DNA of 64,000 nt from Sulfitobacter mediterraneus (GCF_003054325.1 NZ_QBKU01000001.1:1-64000); one strand, 5' to 3'. Positions 45,536-55,003 are shown, counted from the first letter of the stretch. The notes: generated by a model from the sequence alone, not told the origin. Translations and numbers: made by a program.

Positions 45536-46033
45536 TTATCCGTTCAGTTTACGCGCCTTGCGCAACAGCATGTCACGTTTGACCTTGCTGAGATTGTCAA
45601 AATACATCTTCCCCGCCAGATGATCGATCTGGTGCTGGACGCTGGTCGCCTCCAGCCCGACAAAATCACGGCGGGTGATTACGCCGTTCTCATCCAGAAA
45701 CCGCACGGTCACACCGCGCGGGCGGCTGATCTTGGCGGAAACACCGGGCAAGTTCGGGCTGGCCTCTTCGTGCACATGCATCACGGCGGAGGCATCAATC
45801 ACCTCCGGATTGGCCATGCGCACCCGGCGGTTGCGCCCCTCGGAGGCATCTACGACCGCCACTTTCAACATCACGCCAATCTGCGGCGCGGCGAGGCCCA
45901 CACCGGGCATGGCGTCCATCGTCTCGATCATGTCATCCCAAAGCCTGCGGATCTCGTCGGTGATCTCGCTCACCGGCTCTGCCGCTCGGCGCAAGCGGGC
46001 ATCGGGCCAGGGGATAAATCGTCGCTGGGTCAT
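45536..46033 (-). CDS. Peptide deformylase-like protein, probably inactive
   Basis: A 165-residue member of the deformylase family, third in a tandem of three. Motif 1 [10 protein letters not shown] is intact at 44-53. In motif 2 the metal-binding Cys of EGCLS is replaced: the segment reads EASPN, with Ser92 at that place. In motif 3 the catalytic Glu of HEIDH is Gln135 (HQIDH). Without the Cys ligand and the Glu base, normal deformylation is unlikely. It overlaps the second def gene by four bases. It may bind nascent chains or ribosomes without catalysis, or modulate its neighbours; that is speculation. Confidence 0.9.
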   Translation of the reverse strand: MTQRRFIPWPDARLRRAAEPVSEITDEIRRLWDDMIETMDAMPGVGLAAPQIGVMLKVAVVDASEGRNRRVRMANPEVIDASAVMHVHEEASPNLPGVSAKISRPRGVTVRFLDENGVITRRDFVGLEATSVQHQIDHLAGKMYFDNLSKVKRDMLLRKARKLNG

Positions 46034-46527
46034 TGGGCTTGATACTCCGTTATCAGATCGGCGCGGGTTTGCGCATCCAGATGATCAAAGGTCACAACGC
46101 CGTCCAGATGATCCAGTTCGTGCTGGGCGCAGACCGCGCCAAAGCCGTCAAAACTCTGCACATAACGCCCGCCGTTCAGACCGGTCCAGACCATCTGCAC
46201 CTGCGTGGGACGGGAAACCTCGGCGGTCACGCCCGGAATGCTCAGACATCCTTCGGTGTTCACGGCGCGGTCTTCGCCAATCTCCTGCAACATCGGATTG
46301 ATGCAAACCAGCGGGTCAGATTTGCCCTCTTTCCAGCCGATATCCATCACAAAAATCCGCAACATTGCGCCCACCTGAGGCCCGGCAAGGCCACGGCCCG
46401 GCGCGTCATACATGGTCTCAAGCATATCGCGGGCCAGTGTTTCGATCTCCGGCGTGATCTTCTCAACCGGCGCACAGATCTCTGCCAGTCGCGGATCGGG
46501 CCACAGGACAATTGGCAGAACGCTCAT
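46030..46527 (-). CDS. def: Peptide deformylase, second paralog
   Basis: A 165-residue deformylase. Motif 2 EGCLSIPG with Cys94 and motif 3 QHELDH with His136, Glu137 and His140 are intact, so metal and base are kept. Motif 1 is altered to GRGLAGPQVG (Arg45 and Gly49 in place of Val/Ile and Ala), which may change substrate choice. It overlaps both flanking def genes by four bases. Confidence 0.93.
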   Translation of the reverse strand: MSVLPIVLWPDPRLAEICAPVEKITPEIETLARDMLETMYDAPGRGLAGPQVGAMLRIFVMDIGWKEGKSDPLVCINPMLQEIGEDRAVNTEGCLSIPGVTAEVSRPTQVQMVWTGLNGGRYVQSFDGFGAVCAQHELDHLDGVVTFDHLDAQTRADLITEYQAQ

Positions 46528-47042
46528 CCGCGCGCCAACTCGCGTTTGAGCTTGACCATTTTGCGGGTGATCATCTGGCGCTTGAGCGGTTTGAGGTAAT
46601 CAATGAACAGCTTGCCGTCCAAATGGTCGATCTCATGCTGCACACAAGTCGCCCACAACCCATCAAACCCCTCTTTGTGTTCGGTGCCATCGCGATCCAT
46701 CCAGCGCACCTCAACCTCTGCGGGGCGGGTGACTTCGGCAAATTGTTCGGGGATGGACAGACAGCCTTCCTCGTAGGTGTTCAAATCCGTTGACGAGGCC
46801 AGAACCTCAGGATTGTACATCACCACAGGGCGCGGGCTTTCGTTTTCCTCTTTGTTGCAATCAAGCACGATCACCCGCTGCAACAACCCGATCTGCGGCG
46901 CGGCCAGCCCAATGCCCGGCGCGTCATACATCGTTTCGAGCATATCATCGCCCAAAGCCCGCAGCGTATCTGACAAATCGTCAACAGGCGCAGCGGTCTT
47001 CTTGAGCCGTGGATCGGGGTGCAAAAGGATATTACGTTTCAT
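46524..47042 (-). CDS. def: Peptide deformylase, canonical
   Basis: A 172-residue iron/zinc enzyme that removes the N-formyl group from nascent proteins. All three motifs are canonical: [10 protein letters not shown] (43-52), EGCLSIPE with Cys94, and QHEIDH with His136, Glu137, His140. It is the first gene of the def-def-def-fmt run and the one most likely to carry the main activity. The ATG at 47042 is chosen by homology; no good ribosome binding site precedes it. Confidence 0.95.
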   Translation of the reverse strand: MKRNILLHPDPRLKKTAAPVDDLSDTLRALGDDMLETMYDAPGIGLAAPQIGLLQRVIVLDCNKEENESPRPVVMYNPEVLASSTDLNTYEEGCLSIPEQFAEVTRPAEVEVRWMDRDGTEHKEGFDGLWATCVQHEIDHLDGKLFIDYLKPLKRQMITRKMVKLKRELARG

Positions 47043-47136
47043 GCAGCTGATGTAGGCGATGGGCCTGCGCACTGCAACAGGGCTTGCAGCCCCTGTATTT
47101 CCCGCTAGCTTGGCCCAAATTCCACAGGAGACCTCC

Positions 47137-48306
47137 ATGAGCTTTGACGAGATTATCGACCGCCGCGGCACCCATTGCGCAAAGTGGGACAAGATGGAGG
47201 CGATTTATGGCGTCCCCGCCGATGACGGTATCGCGATGTGGGTCGCCGATATGGATTTTCAGCCGCCGCAAGTGGTGCGCGATGCGATGCAGGCACAGGT
47301 CGATCACGGTATTTTTGGTTATTTCGGCGATGACAGCAAATACATCGCGGCGATCCAGTGGTGGATGCAGAATCGCCATGGCTGGACCGTAGAGGCCGAT
47401 TGGATTTTCACCACTCATGGCTTGGTCAACGGGACCGCGATGTGTGTCGATGCCTTTACCGCGCCCGGCGATGGTGTTGTGCTGTTCACGCCGGTTTACC
47501 ACGCCTTTGCCAAGGTGGTTAACGCCGCAGGCCGCAAGGTTGTCGAATGCGAGATGGTCAACAACAACGGCCACTACGAGATGGATTTCGACAGCTGGGA
47601 TGCCCAGATGACGGGCAGTGAAACTATGCTGGTGCTGTGTTCGCCGCACAATCCCGGCGGCCGGGTCTGGACCAAAGGCGAACTTGAGCAGGTAGCGGCC
47701 TTTGCCAAGCGGCATGACCTGATCCTGGTGTCGGACGAAATTCACCATGATCTGGTGATGCCCGGCAACACCCATACACCGATGGCCAAGATCGATGGCA
47801 TCACTGACCGCCTGATCATGATGACGGCGACCACCAAGACATTTAACCTAGCGGGCGGGCATTCGGGCAATGTGATCATCGAAGATCCAAATCTGCGCGG
47901 CAAATTCGCGGCGCGGATGAATGCGCTTGGATCATCACCCAATTCCTTTGGCCTGATCATGGCCACTGCGGCCTATTCCCCTGAAGGCGCCGCATGGGTG
48001 GATGATCTGGTGGGCTACCTTGATGGCAATCGCAAGCTTTTCGATGCGGCAGTGAATGCTATCCCCGGTTTGGCGTCGATGGATCTGCAATCGACCTATC
48101 TGGCTTGGGTGGACTTTGACGGCACCGGGATGAGCCGCGAGGAGTTCACCAAACGGGTCGAAGGGGACGCCCGCATCGCGGTAAACCATGGCCCAACCTT
48201 TGGCAAAGGCGGTGAAAGCTTTTTGCGGTTCAACATCGCCACGCCCCGCGCCCGCATAGAAGAGGCCTGCAACCGTCTGGCCGAAGCTTTCAAAGACCTC
48301 CAGTAA
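47137..48306 (+). CDS. MalY/PatB-type PLP aminotransferase (C-S lyase)
   Basis: A 389-residue fold-type I PLP enzyme. The cofactor lysine is Lys234 in TATTKTFNLAGGHSG; the N-terminal DRRGTHCAKWDKM and GIAMWVADMDFQPP blocks are typical of MalY/PatB. Such enzymes split cystathionine, cysteine or other thioethers; cystathionine beta-lyase in methionine synthesis is the likeliest role. AGGAG lies 7 bases before the ATG. It is divergent from the def run. Confidence 0.92.
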   Translation: MSFDEIIDRRGTHCAKWDKMEAIYGVPADDGIAMWVADMDFQPPQVVRDAMQAQVDHGIFGYFGDDSKYIAAIQWWMQNRHGWTVEADWIFTTHGLVNGTAMCVDAFTAPGDGVVLFTPVYHAFAKVVNAAGRKVVECEMVNNNGHYEMDFDSWDAQMTGSETMLVLCSPHNPGGRVWTKGELEQVAAFAKRHDLILVSDEIHHDLVMPGNTHTPMAKIDGITDRLIMMTATTKTFNLAGGHSGNVIIEDPNLRGKFAARMNALGSSPNSFGLIMATAAYSPEGAAWVDDLVGYLDGNRKLFDAAVNAIPGLASMDLQSTYLAWVDFDGTGMSREEFTKRVEGDARIAVNHGPTFGKGGESFLRFNIATPRARIEEACNRLAEAFKDLQ

Positions 48307-48449
48307 CCGCTCCAACGGGGCCGGTCCAAGCAGGGCACTGACCTTGCTTGGATCGATCGGCGGGCAAGTCCACTTTTGTCGAATTTCTTCTTGACCTAAA
48401 GTTAGGTTAAGCCCGCAAGGTCACTCTCAGACCTTACTGAGAGACACCT

Positions 48450-49346
48450 ATGATACCGATTTGGATTGTTGCTGCTCTTGCCACCGCCTCCTGTTTCGCG
48501 GTGTCGGGCCTGCTTGCCTATGACGCGGCGCGGGCGCTTGGTGCAACGGTGTTTAGCTTTGTTCGGATGGCATTGGTCGCAATCGGTGCAGGCGGGTTGG
48601 TGCTGCTGTTCGGGCTCGACAGCCGGATGAACGGCGATGATGTTGCGCTGCTTTGTGCTTCGGGGGTGATGGGAGTGTTTCTGTCTGACACCCTGCGCTA
48701 TGCCTCGCTTTCACGGGTAGGGCCACAGCTTCAATCGCTGCTCGGCACCGCCACCGCGCCCTTTGCGCTTTTGTTGGGCTTTCTTGTTTTGGGACAGACG
48801 ATTTCTATGCTGTCTTTGGTTGGCACCGGTATGATCATAGCGGGCCTCGTCGCCGCTGCGAGTGCCCGCAGCAATACCAGTGACACAAGATTCACCGGCG
48901 ACACTGCGGGCCTCACGCCGGGCATCGGGTTTGGTCTGGGGGCCGCACTCACCCAAGCGGGCAGCGTATTGATCGCAGCGCCGGTCATGGCCAAGGGCAT
49001 TGATCCGTTGTCAGCAACCTTTGTTCGTTCCGTTGCAGGGGCGTTGAGCTTGCTTTTGCCCGTCTTGCTATCTGCCCCGCGCCGAAGCAAAATTCAAAGC
49101 ATGACCCGCCCCGTGGCAAAGCAGGTTGTCTTCAGCGCCGTCGTCGGCACTGGCCTTGGCATGTCACTGCAGCTTTTCGCATTGGCAAGTGGGCCGGTCG
49201 GCATTGTTGCAACCTTGTCCGCAACAACGCCCCTGATCGTTTTACCGATGATCTGGATCATCGGTCGGTCCCGGCCCAAAGCATTGGCATGGCTTGGCGC
49301 CGTCATCGGAGTGGCTGGCGTCGCGCTGATCTCGAACGCGTCCTAA
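48450..49346 (+). CDS. DMT/EamA-like transporter
   Basis: A 298-residue inner-membrane protein with about ten helices in two halves (GLLAYDAARALGATVFSFVRM early; ALTQAGSVLIAAPVMAKGIDPLSATFVRSVAG in the second). The ribosome binding site is weak (GAGAG). The substrate is unknown. Its stop overlaps the convergent small gene by four bases. The 143-base gap upstream holds nothing I can name. Confidence 0.87.
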   Translation: MIPIWIVAALATASCFAVSGLLAYDAARALGATVFSFVRMALVAIGAGGLVLLFGLDSRMNGDDVALLCASGVMGVFLSDTLRYASLSRVGPQLQSLLGTATAPFALLLGFLVLGQTISMLSLVGTGMIIAGLVAAASARSNTSDTRFTGDTAGLTPGIGFGLGAALTQAGSVLIAAPVMAKGIDPLSATFVRSVAGALSLLLPVLLSAPRRSKIQSMTRPVAKQVVFSAVVGTGLGMSLQLFALASGPVGIVATLSATTPLIVLPMIWIIGRSRPKALAWLGAVIGVAGVALISNAS

Positions 49347-49702
49347 CCGGCCCGCCCATCCGAAATCAGACCAACAGGCGCATCTGCTGCCTTTTCAAAG
49401 TCCAGCGCAGCGGCGTAGGCCACAGCTGTGGCGCGCTTGAACTCATAACGCATCTCGCCCGCTTCTTCCTCGCTGGCGATAATCAGGCATTGGAACAGGT
49501 GGTTGGCCCCATCATAAAGATCCACCAAACCACGCAGTTTTGGTGCATCTTCTGCCTCTACCGCAAAGCCGGTTTTCCACATCCGCAGCACCGGATAGAT
49601 CACCCCATTCACGTCAATCCGCAAACGTGATGCCTTGCGCAGACTATCGCGCCGCGCCGCATCGAGACCCGCCTGAACCTCTTTGGAGAAAAAAATTTCC
49701 AT
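49343..49702 (-). CDS. Conserved-looking small protein of unknown function
   Basis: A 119-residue soluble protein. I do not recognise it. The middle (RLRIDVNGVIYPVLRMWKTGFAVEA and LVDLYDGANHLFQCLII) alternates strands in a way that recalls a PilZ-like barrel, but the RxxxR c-di-GMP motif is absent. It converges with the DMT transporter and is divergent from the glutathionyl-hydroquinone reductase gene. Confidence 0.65.
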   Translation of the reverse strand: MEIFFSKEVQAGLDAARRDSLRKASRLRIDVNGVIYPVLRMWKTGFAVEAEDAPKLRGLVDLYDGANHLFQCLIIASEEEAGEMRYEFKRATAVAYAAALDFEKAADAPVGLISDGRAG

Positions 49703-49877
49703 AGCAAACCCCCATTCACCTGATCAAAAACTGCCCTAAACCATGGCAAAATCAAGTTAAATTTCTATGACACCCGCCAAACTGTGCAAATTTGCAGAGG
49801 CGCATGCGCGGCAGTTGCCCCTGTGGTTTTACTAAAACACCCCTAAATCTGACCAAACAGCGCACAAGGAGATCAAA

Positions 49878-50852
49878 ATGGGCCTATTGGTAGACGGAAA
49901 ATGGCAGGACAAATGGTATGACACCAAGTCGACCGATGGCGCCTTCAAACGATCCGCCGCAAAATTCCGCAACTGGATCACCGCAGATGGCACCGCCGGA
50001 CCCTCTGGCGAGGCGGGCTTCAAAGCCGAATCGGGCCGCTATCATCTTTATGTCAGCTATGCCTGCCCCTGGGCGCACCGCGCACTGATCTTTCGCGCAC
50101 TGAAAGGGCTGGAGGATCACATAACGATCTCTGCCGTACATCCGGATATGCTGGGCGAGGGGTGGACCTTTGCGGACGATTTTGACGGGGCGACCGGCGA
50201 TACCCTGTTTGGCTATCCCTATGCCCGCGATGTCTATACCCGTGCCGATCCGAAATTTACCGGTCGGGTCACCGTGCCGATCCTATGGGACAAAACCCAG
50301 AACACCATCGTTTCCAACGAAAGCTCCGAGATTATCCGCATGTTCAACAGTGCGTTTGACGGTATCACCGGCAACACCGATGACTATTGGCCCGTCCAAA
50401 TGCGCGACCAAATCGAAGCCGTAAATGATCGCATATATGACACCTTCAACAACGGCGTCTACAAGGCCGGTTTTGCAACCACCCAAACCGCTTATGACGC
50501 GGCGATAGTGCCTCTATTCGAGACACTCGATTGGATCGAAGACATCCTGACAAAGAACCGCTATCTGATCGGAGATCAGATCACCGAAGCCGATTGGCGA
50601 CTGTTCACCACGCTTGTGCGGTTTGATCCGGTGTATCACCAGCATTTCAAATGCAATCGCAAACGCATTGTCGATTACCCCAATATCTGGGCCTACACCC
50701 GAGAGTTATATCAACAGCCCGGCGTTGCGGGCACGGTTAATTTTGATCACATCGTGCGTCATTATCACTACAGCCATGATACGATTAACCCAAACCGGAT
50801 CATCCCGATCAACCCCGTGCTGGATTTCGACGCCCCGCATGGCCGCGGTTAA
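49878..50852 (+). CDS. Glutathionyl-hydroquinone reductase (YqjG/Xi-class GST)
   Basis: A 324-residue Xi-class glutathione transferase. The active-site Cys63 is in YACPWAHRALI, the hallmark of enzymes that reduce glutathionyl-hydroquinones. The GST C-terminal domain shows LIGDQITEADWRLFTTLVRFDPVYHQHFKCN and a late YP-NIWAYTRELYQ block. AAGGAG lies 6 bases before the ATG. A 12-bp palindrome TGCAAATTTGCA (49785-49796) lies about 80 bases upstream. Confidence 0.94.
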   Translation: MGLLVDGKWQDKWYDTKSTDGAFKRSAAKFRNWITADGTAGPSGEAGFKAESGRYHLYVSYACPWAHRALIFRALKGLEDHITISAVHPDMLGEGWTFADDFDGATGDTLFGYPYARDVYTRADPKFTGRVTVPILWDKTQNTIVSNESSEIIRMFNSAFDGITGNTDDYWPVQMRDQIEAVNDRIYDTFNNGVYKAGFATTQTAYDAAIVPLFETLDWIEDILTKNRYLIGDQITEADWRLFTTLVRFDPVYHQHFKCNRKRIVDYPNIWAYTRELYQQPGVAGTVNFDHIVRHYHYSHDTINPNRIIPINPVLDFDAPHGRG

Positions 50853-51214
50853 CAGCCCTCGGCGCAATAATGCTCAACCATCGTCGCCAGATCTTCTGGC
50901 GGCGTGGTGGCAGGCAAAAAGGCCCGTGCATTGGCAAAATGCGCAAAGATCGATCCGTCCGAAAAAAACGTTCTGCCGGTTACAAAAACCACCCGTGCAT
51001 TTGGTTGCCGAAAGCTGGCAAAATCCGCCACATTCATCGCCGATCCGCCCTTGAGTTCGAGATCCAGCACGATGGTTTCGAAAGGTTCATCCGACAGACA
51101 ATTGATCGCATCATCCGGCCAGCACACCAGTTTAGTTTCCATGCCCAGACGGTCCAGATGCCGCTGCCACAACTGACCAAGGTCTTGGCAGCTTTGGACG
51201 ATCAACACTTGCAT
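50849..51214 (-). CDS. Stand-alone degenerate receiver-domain protein
   Basis: A 121-residue CheY-like protein without an output domain. Asp51 in IVLDLEL sits where the phosphoacceptor would be and Thr79 in FVTG is kept. The N-terminal acidic pair is replaced (LIVQSCQD) and the conserved Lys near FLPA is missing, so Mg-dependent phosphorylation is doubtful. AAGGAG precedes the ATG. It overlaps the end of the reductase gene on the other strand. Confidence 0.8.
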   Translation of the reverse strand: MQVLIVQSCQDLGQLWQRHLDRLGMETKLVCWPDDAINCLSDEPFETIVLDLELKGGSAMNVADFASFRQPNARVVFVTGRTFFSDGSIFAHFANARAFLPATTPPEDLATMVEHYCAEGC

Positions 51215-51401
51215 GGAAGCTCCTTCAAAAGGATCAAAACGACCCGCATCTCACTGGTCTGCCCAATTCGTTAACAAAAGGTTAACGGACGTCCGAAACC
51301 TTTAACCTTTGCAACATGACTTGAACACTTGGCACAATTCCGCTTTGACCTTTGCACCATCCGGCACAATTTGGCCGGTGACGCACAAAAGGAAATGCAA
51401 G

Positions 51402-52349
51402 GTGGACAGCGGCAAACGGGATCATGGCGGCGGGTTGGACGCGGCAGCGGCGCAGTATGGCGGACAGCGCGGTGATTGGCTTGATCTGTCTACCGGCATC
51501 AACCCTGTGGCCTTCCCCTTGCCCGAAATCCCGGAAAACGCCTGGACCGCCTTGCCCGATGAGGCGGCCTTGTCAGAGTTGGAAAGCGCAGCCCGCAGGT
51601 TTTGGAAAGTGCCCGAAGGCGCCGCCGTGATGGCGGTCCCAGGTGCCTCCGCTGCGATTGTTCATATTCCCCATCTGGCGCCTGCTGGCACAGTGCATAT
51701 TCCGGGACCGACCTACAATGAACACGCCGCCAGTTTCGCGCAGGCCGGGTGGCGCGTAAGCCATGACGCCGGTCATGCCACGGCAAGCGTCCATGTCCAC
51801 CCCAACAATCCCACAGGGCAGCTTTGGCAGGTATCAGATCTGCATGGCGCGTTGCGTGTGATCGATGAAAGCTTTTGTGATGTGACGCCGGACAGGACCT
51901 TGATGGATCAGGCGCTGACCCCCGGCACGCTGATTCTGAAAAGCTTTGGCAAGTTCTGGGGGCTTGCAGGTGTGCGGCTGGGGTTTGTGATTGGCGATCC
52001 GGCCCTCTTGAACCAGCTTCGTGCGATGCTGGGCCCATGGGCGGTTGCCGGCCCTGCACTGACCATTGGCGCCGATGCCCTGCGTGCGCAGCAGTGGGCG
52101 GAGGGAACCCGCAACCGGCTGCACAAAGACGCCTTGCGCCTTGACGCGTTGGTCACCGCCAAAGGTGCAAAGCTGGTGGGGGGGACTGATCTTTTCCGGC
52201 TTTATGAGGTGGAGAATGCCGCCGAATGGCAAGGAACACTGGCCCAACACCATATCTGGAGCCGCATCTTTCCCTACAATCCCCATTGGTTGCGCCTTGG
52301 CCTGCCGACCCCGGACCAATGGACCCGTATCGAAAAGGCAATGCTATGA
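51402..52349 (+). CDS. cobC: Threonine-phosphate decarboxylase-like PLP enzyme of cobalamin synthesis
   Basis: A 315-residue fold-type I PLP enzyme of the CobC/CobD group, which provides the aminopropanol arm of cobalamin. The cofactor Lys184 is in [14 protein letters not shown]; the N-terminus has the family [15 protein letters not shown] and DLSTGINP blocks, and the middle HPNNPTG. The start is GTG at 51402, set by AAAAGGA 8 bases upstream; the longer frame starts with an unsupported TTG. Its stop overlaps the next gene as ATGA. Confidence 0.9.
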   Translation: MDSGKRDHGGGLDAAAAQYGGQRGDWLDLSTGINPVAFPLPEIPENAWTALPDEAALSELESAARRFWKVPEGAAVMAVPGASAAIVHIPHLAPAGTVHIPGPTYNEHAASFAQAGWRVSHDAGHATASVHVHPNNPTGQLWQVSDLHGALRVIDESFCDVTPDRTLMDQALTPGTLILKSFGKFWGLAGVRLGFVIGDPALLNQLRAMLGPWAVAGPALTIGADALRAQQWAEGTRNRLHKDALRLDALVTAKGAKLVGGTDLFRLYEVENAAEWQGTLAQHHIWSRIFPYNPHWLRLGLPTPDQWTRIEKAML

Positions 52350-53260
52350 ACACAGCCGCACTGTTGATCATCGCCATGGTTCTGGATGCCGCGATGGGAG
52401 AGCCGAAATGGCTTTGGCAGCGGATGCCACATCCGGCTGTTCTCATGGGCCGGGTTGTTGGCTGGCTTGATATGACGTTGAACAGCGGTACTGGGCGCAA
52501 GATCAAAGGAAGTCTTGCGCTCGTCTTGCTGATCCTTCTGGGCTGGTTCGTCGGTAATGTTCTGGCGCTCTTTGGTCCTATAGTCGAAATCGTCGTTGTG
52601 GCGATTTTACTGGCGCAAAGATCACTGGTCCAACACGTTCAAAAAGTCGCGGACGGATTGCGGATGTCGGTGCAGCAAGGCCGCCGCGATGTGGCCATGA
52701 TTGTGAGCCGCGACACGGCCACAATGGACGGATCAGCCGTGGCCCGTTCCGCCATCGAAAGCGCCGCAGAAAACCTCAGCGATGGGGTGATCGCCCCGGC
52801 GTTTTGGTTCCTGATTGGGGGGCTTCCCGGATTGCTGGTCTACAAATTTGTAAACACCGCCGATAGCATGATCGGCTATCGCACCCCTCGCCATGAACAG
52901 TTTGGCTGGGCTTCTGCACGGATGGATGACCTGCTGAATTTGGTGCCTGCCCGTTTGACCGCACTCTTGATCGCGCTGCCTGCAGGGGTGATCGCCCAAT
53001 GGCAAATGATCCGCAGCGACGCCGCACAGCATAAATCACCCAACGCCGGTTGGCCGGAGGCGGCCATGGCCCGCGCCATTGATGTGGCCCTCGCCGGTCC
53101 ACGCACCTATGATGGCATCACGCAACAATTTGCATGGGTGCACAGTTCCGGATCGCGCAACATCGGCCCTGTTGAAATTGATGCGGCAATCACGCGTCTG
53201 TGGCATGCATGGGCTCTGATGTTGGGCGTTGCATTTCTGCTGTGCCTGTTAACGAGTTAA
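52346..53260 (+). CDS. cobD: Adenosylcobinamide-phosphate synthase (CbiB/CobD)
   Basis: A 304-residue inner-membrane enzyme that attaches aminopropanol (or its phosphate) to adenosylcobyric acid. The first helix and [24 protein letters not shown] (about residues 13-36) match the family, as do [31 protein letters not shown] and [29 protein letters not shown]. It overlaps the cobC stop. With the PduO-type adenosyltransferase at 9.4 kb it indicates B12 synthesis in this organism. Confidence 0.95.
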   Translation: MNTAALLIIAMVLDAAMGEPKWLWQRMPHPAVLMGRVVGWLDMTLNSGTGRKIKGSLALVLLILLGWFVGNVLALFGPIVEIVVVAILLAQRSLVQHVQKVADGLRMSVQQGRRDVAMIVSRDTATMDGSAVARSAIESAAENLSDGVIAPAFWFLIGGLPGLLVYKFVNTADSMIGYRTPRHEQFGWASARMDDLLNLVPARLTALLIALPAGVIAQWQMIRSDAAQHKSPNAGWPEAAMARAIDVALAGPRTYDGITQQFAWVHSSGSRNIGPVEIDAAITRLWHAWALMLGVAFLLCLLTS

Positions 53261-53269
53261 AGGAAGAAT

Positions 53270-54442
53270 ATGCGCCGCTTTTTGATCGCCGCTGCCCTGA
53301 CCGCAGCCCCCCTGACCGCCCTTGCCGATGTGCCCTGTGGCGGATCATTCTCCAAATTTGTGCAAGGTCTCAGAACCGAGGCCATTGCCGCAGGCATTGC
53401 GCCCAGCACCGCAAAAGCGTTCTTTGCCGGGGTCAAAAAAGACCCTGCCGTTCTGCGGGCCGACCGGAAACAAGGCGTGTTTCAGATCCCTTTTGTGGAT
53501 TTCTCGCGCCGCCTGATTTCCAACGACAGGATCAACAGAGGCCGCGCCAACGGCAAAAAATTCGATGCGATCTTTGACCGGATTGAAAAAACCTATGGCG
53601 TGGATCGCGGTGTCTTGCTGGCGTTTTGGGCCTTTGAAACCGACTACGGCAGCTTTCAGGGCGATTTCAACACCGCCAATGCCCTCGTCACCCTTGCACA
53701 CGACTGCCGCCGCCCCGAATTGTTCCGCCCGCAGGTCATCGCCGCGGTAGAGCTTTTTGCCCAAGGCGGGTTTGATCCGAAGTCCACCACCGGCGCATGG
53801 GCCGGAGAGATCGGCATGGTGCAAATGCTGCCCCGCGACATTCTGGAAAACGGTGTGGATGGCGATGGCGACGGCCAAGTGTCCCTCAAAACCTCCGCGC
53901 CGGATGCACTGATGTCGGGGGGTAAGATGTTGCACCACCTTGGCTGGCGCGCAGGCGAGCCTTGGTTGGACGAGGTTGCAGTTCCGAATGACTTCGATTG
54001 GTCCCTGACCGGGCTGGACGTCCAGAAATCTACGGCCGAATGGCGGGCACTGGGCGTCACTGCTCGCAACGGCGATCTTGCCAATGGATTGACGGCCTCC
54101 TTGCTATTGCCGCAAGGCCGCGGTGGCCCGGCCTTTATCGCTTACCCCAACTTCCGCGTCTATTTTGACTGGAACCAAAGCTTTACCTACGTGATGACCG
54201 CCGCCTATTTTGCCACCCGATTGCAGGGGGCCAAGGTCTTTGACGCTGGCAACCCCGAGCCGGGACTTGAAGGTGGCCAAATGAAACAACTGCAAACCAA
54301 ATTGCAGGGCCGTGGCTATGATGTGGGCGACATTGACGGTATCCTTGGCGCAAAGACCCGCACCGCGGTGCGCCGCGAACAGGCACGGCTGGGTCTGGCC
54401 GTTGATGGCTGGCCAACGCCCGCCCTTCTTGGCAAACTTTGA
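53270..54442 (+). CDS. Lytic murein transglycosylase (MltB-like) with peptidoglycan-binding domain
   Basis: A 390-residue exported enzyme. A signal peptide (residues 1-19, cleavage after LTALA) precedes the SLT_2 transglycosylase domain with catalytic Glu123 in WAFETDYGSF, and GEIGMVQMLPRDILENGVDGDGDG. A PG_binding_1 domain covers about 325-390 (LQTKLQGRGYDVGDIDGILGAKTRTAVRREQ). It cuts peptidoglycan to 1,6-anhydro-muropeptides in the periplasm. AAAGGA is just before the ATG. Confidence 0.94.
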   Translation: MRRFLIAAALTAAPLTALADVPCGGSFSKFVQGLRTEAIAAGIAPSTAKAFFAGVKKDPAVLRADRKQGVFQIPFVDFSRRLISNDRINRGRANGKKFDAIFDRIEKTYGVDRGVLLAFWAFETDYGSFQGDFNTANALVTLAHDCRRPELFRPQVIAAVELFAQGGFDPKSTTGAWAGEIGMVQMLPRDILENGVDGDGDGQVSLKTSAPDALMSGGKMLHHLGWRAGEPWLDEVAVPNDFDWSLTGLDVQKSTAEWRALGVTARNGDLANGLTASLLLPQGRGGPAFIAYPNFRVYFDWNQSFTYVMTAAYFATRLQGAKVFDAGNPEPGLEGGQMKQLQTKLQGRGYDVGDIDGILGAKTRTAVRREQARLGLAVDGWPTPALLGKL

Positions 54443-54454
54443 TCGGAGACTGAG

Positions 54455-54850
54455 ATGCCGCTGAAACGTACGTCTGCCCAAATGGTCGCCGAGGCCCGCG
54501 CCCGCATCGAGGAAATCGGCAGTGCGGATGGCATCGCGATGGCCAGTGATCCAAATGTTCAGATCGTCGATATCCGCGATCCCCGCGAACGGGAACGGGT
54601 CGGATTTATCCCGGGCAGTTTTCATTGTCCTCGCGGTATGTTGGAGTTCTGGGTGGACCCGGACAGCCCCTATTTCAAAGAGGTGTTTGGGGAGGATAAA
54701 AAGTTCGTCTTTCACTGCGCCTCCGGCTGGCGATCCGCCATTTCGGTAGCCACATTGCAAGACATGGGATTTGACGCCGCGCATCTCAAAGACGGATTTT
54801 CCGGATGGGAAAAGGCCGGGGGCCCAGTTGAAAAGAAAGCGGCGAAGTAA
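54455..54850 (+). CDS. Single-domain rhodanese-like sulfurtransferase
   Basis: A 131-residue rhodanese. The active-site Cys88 heads the loop CASGWRS, and VQIVDIRDPRERERVGFIPGS is the typical entry. It can carry persulfide sulfur; the partner is unknown. GGAGA precedes the ATG. It lies 12 bases after the transglycosylase gene and is followed by a bidirectional terminator. Confidence 0.93.
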   Translation: MPLKRTSAQMVAEARARIEEIGSADGIAMASDPNVQIVDIRDPRERERVGFIPGSFHCPRGMLEFWVDPDSPYFKEVFGEDKKFVFHCASGWRSAISVATLQDMGFDAAHLKDGFSGWEKAGGPVEKKAAK

Positions 54851-54952
54851 GATCGTGTTAACCATGCTGTGACAGGTAGATTGAAACTCAGAGCGGATTT
54901 GACTACTCTTGAGTTTCCGGCACGTGCATATTCGAACATATCACTGCAAAAA

Positions 54953-54982
54953 GACCCCGCAGAGCTGGTACTCTGCGGGGTC
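54953..54982. terminator. Bidirectional terminator between the rhodanese gene and a small minus-strand gene
   Basis: A perfect 12-bp stem GACCCCGCAGAG / CTCTGCGGGGTC with a 6-base loop (54965-54970). On the minus strand it is followed by TTTTT (54948-54952), on the plus strand by ACTTTTATT. The rest of 54851-55003 shows nothing else. Confidence 0.9.
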
Positions 54983-55003
54983 ACTTTTATTCAAGGGTTC
55001 GAA

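Noticed and set aside
51215-51401. Cobalamin riboswitch before cobC
   Set aside because: No B12-box-like GCCACTG segment or consistent stem set was seen.
53270-54850. Phage lysis cassette (transglycosylase plus neighbours)
   Set aside because: The enzyme is a typical MltB-like housekeeping protein, and neighbours are cobD and a rhodanese; no phage genes are present.
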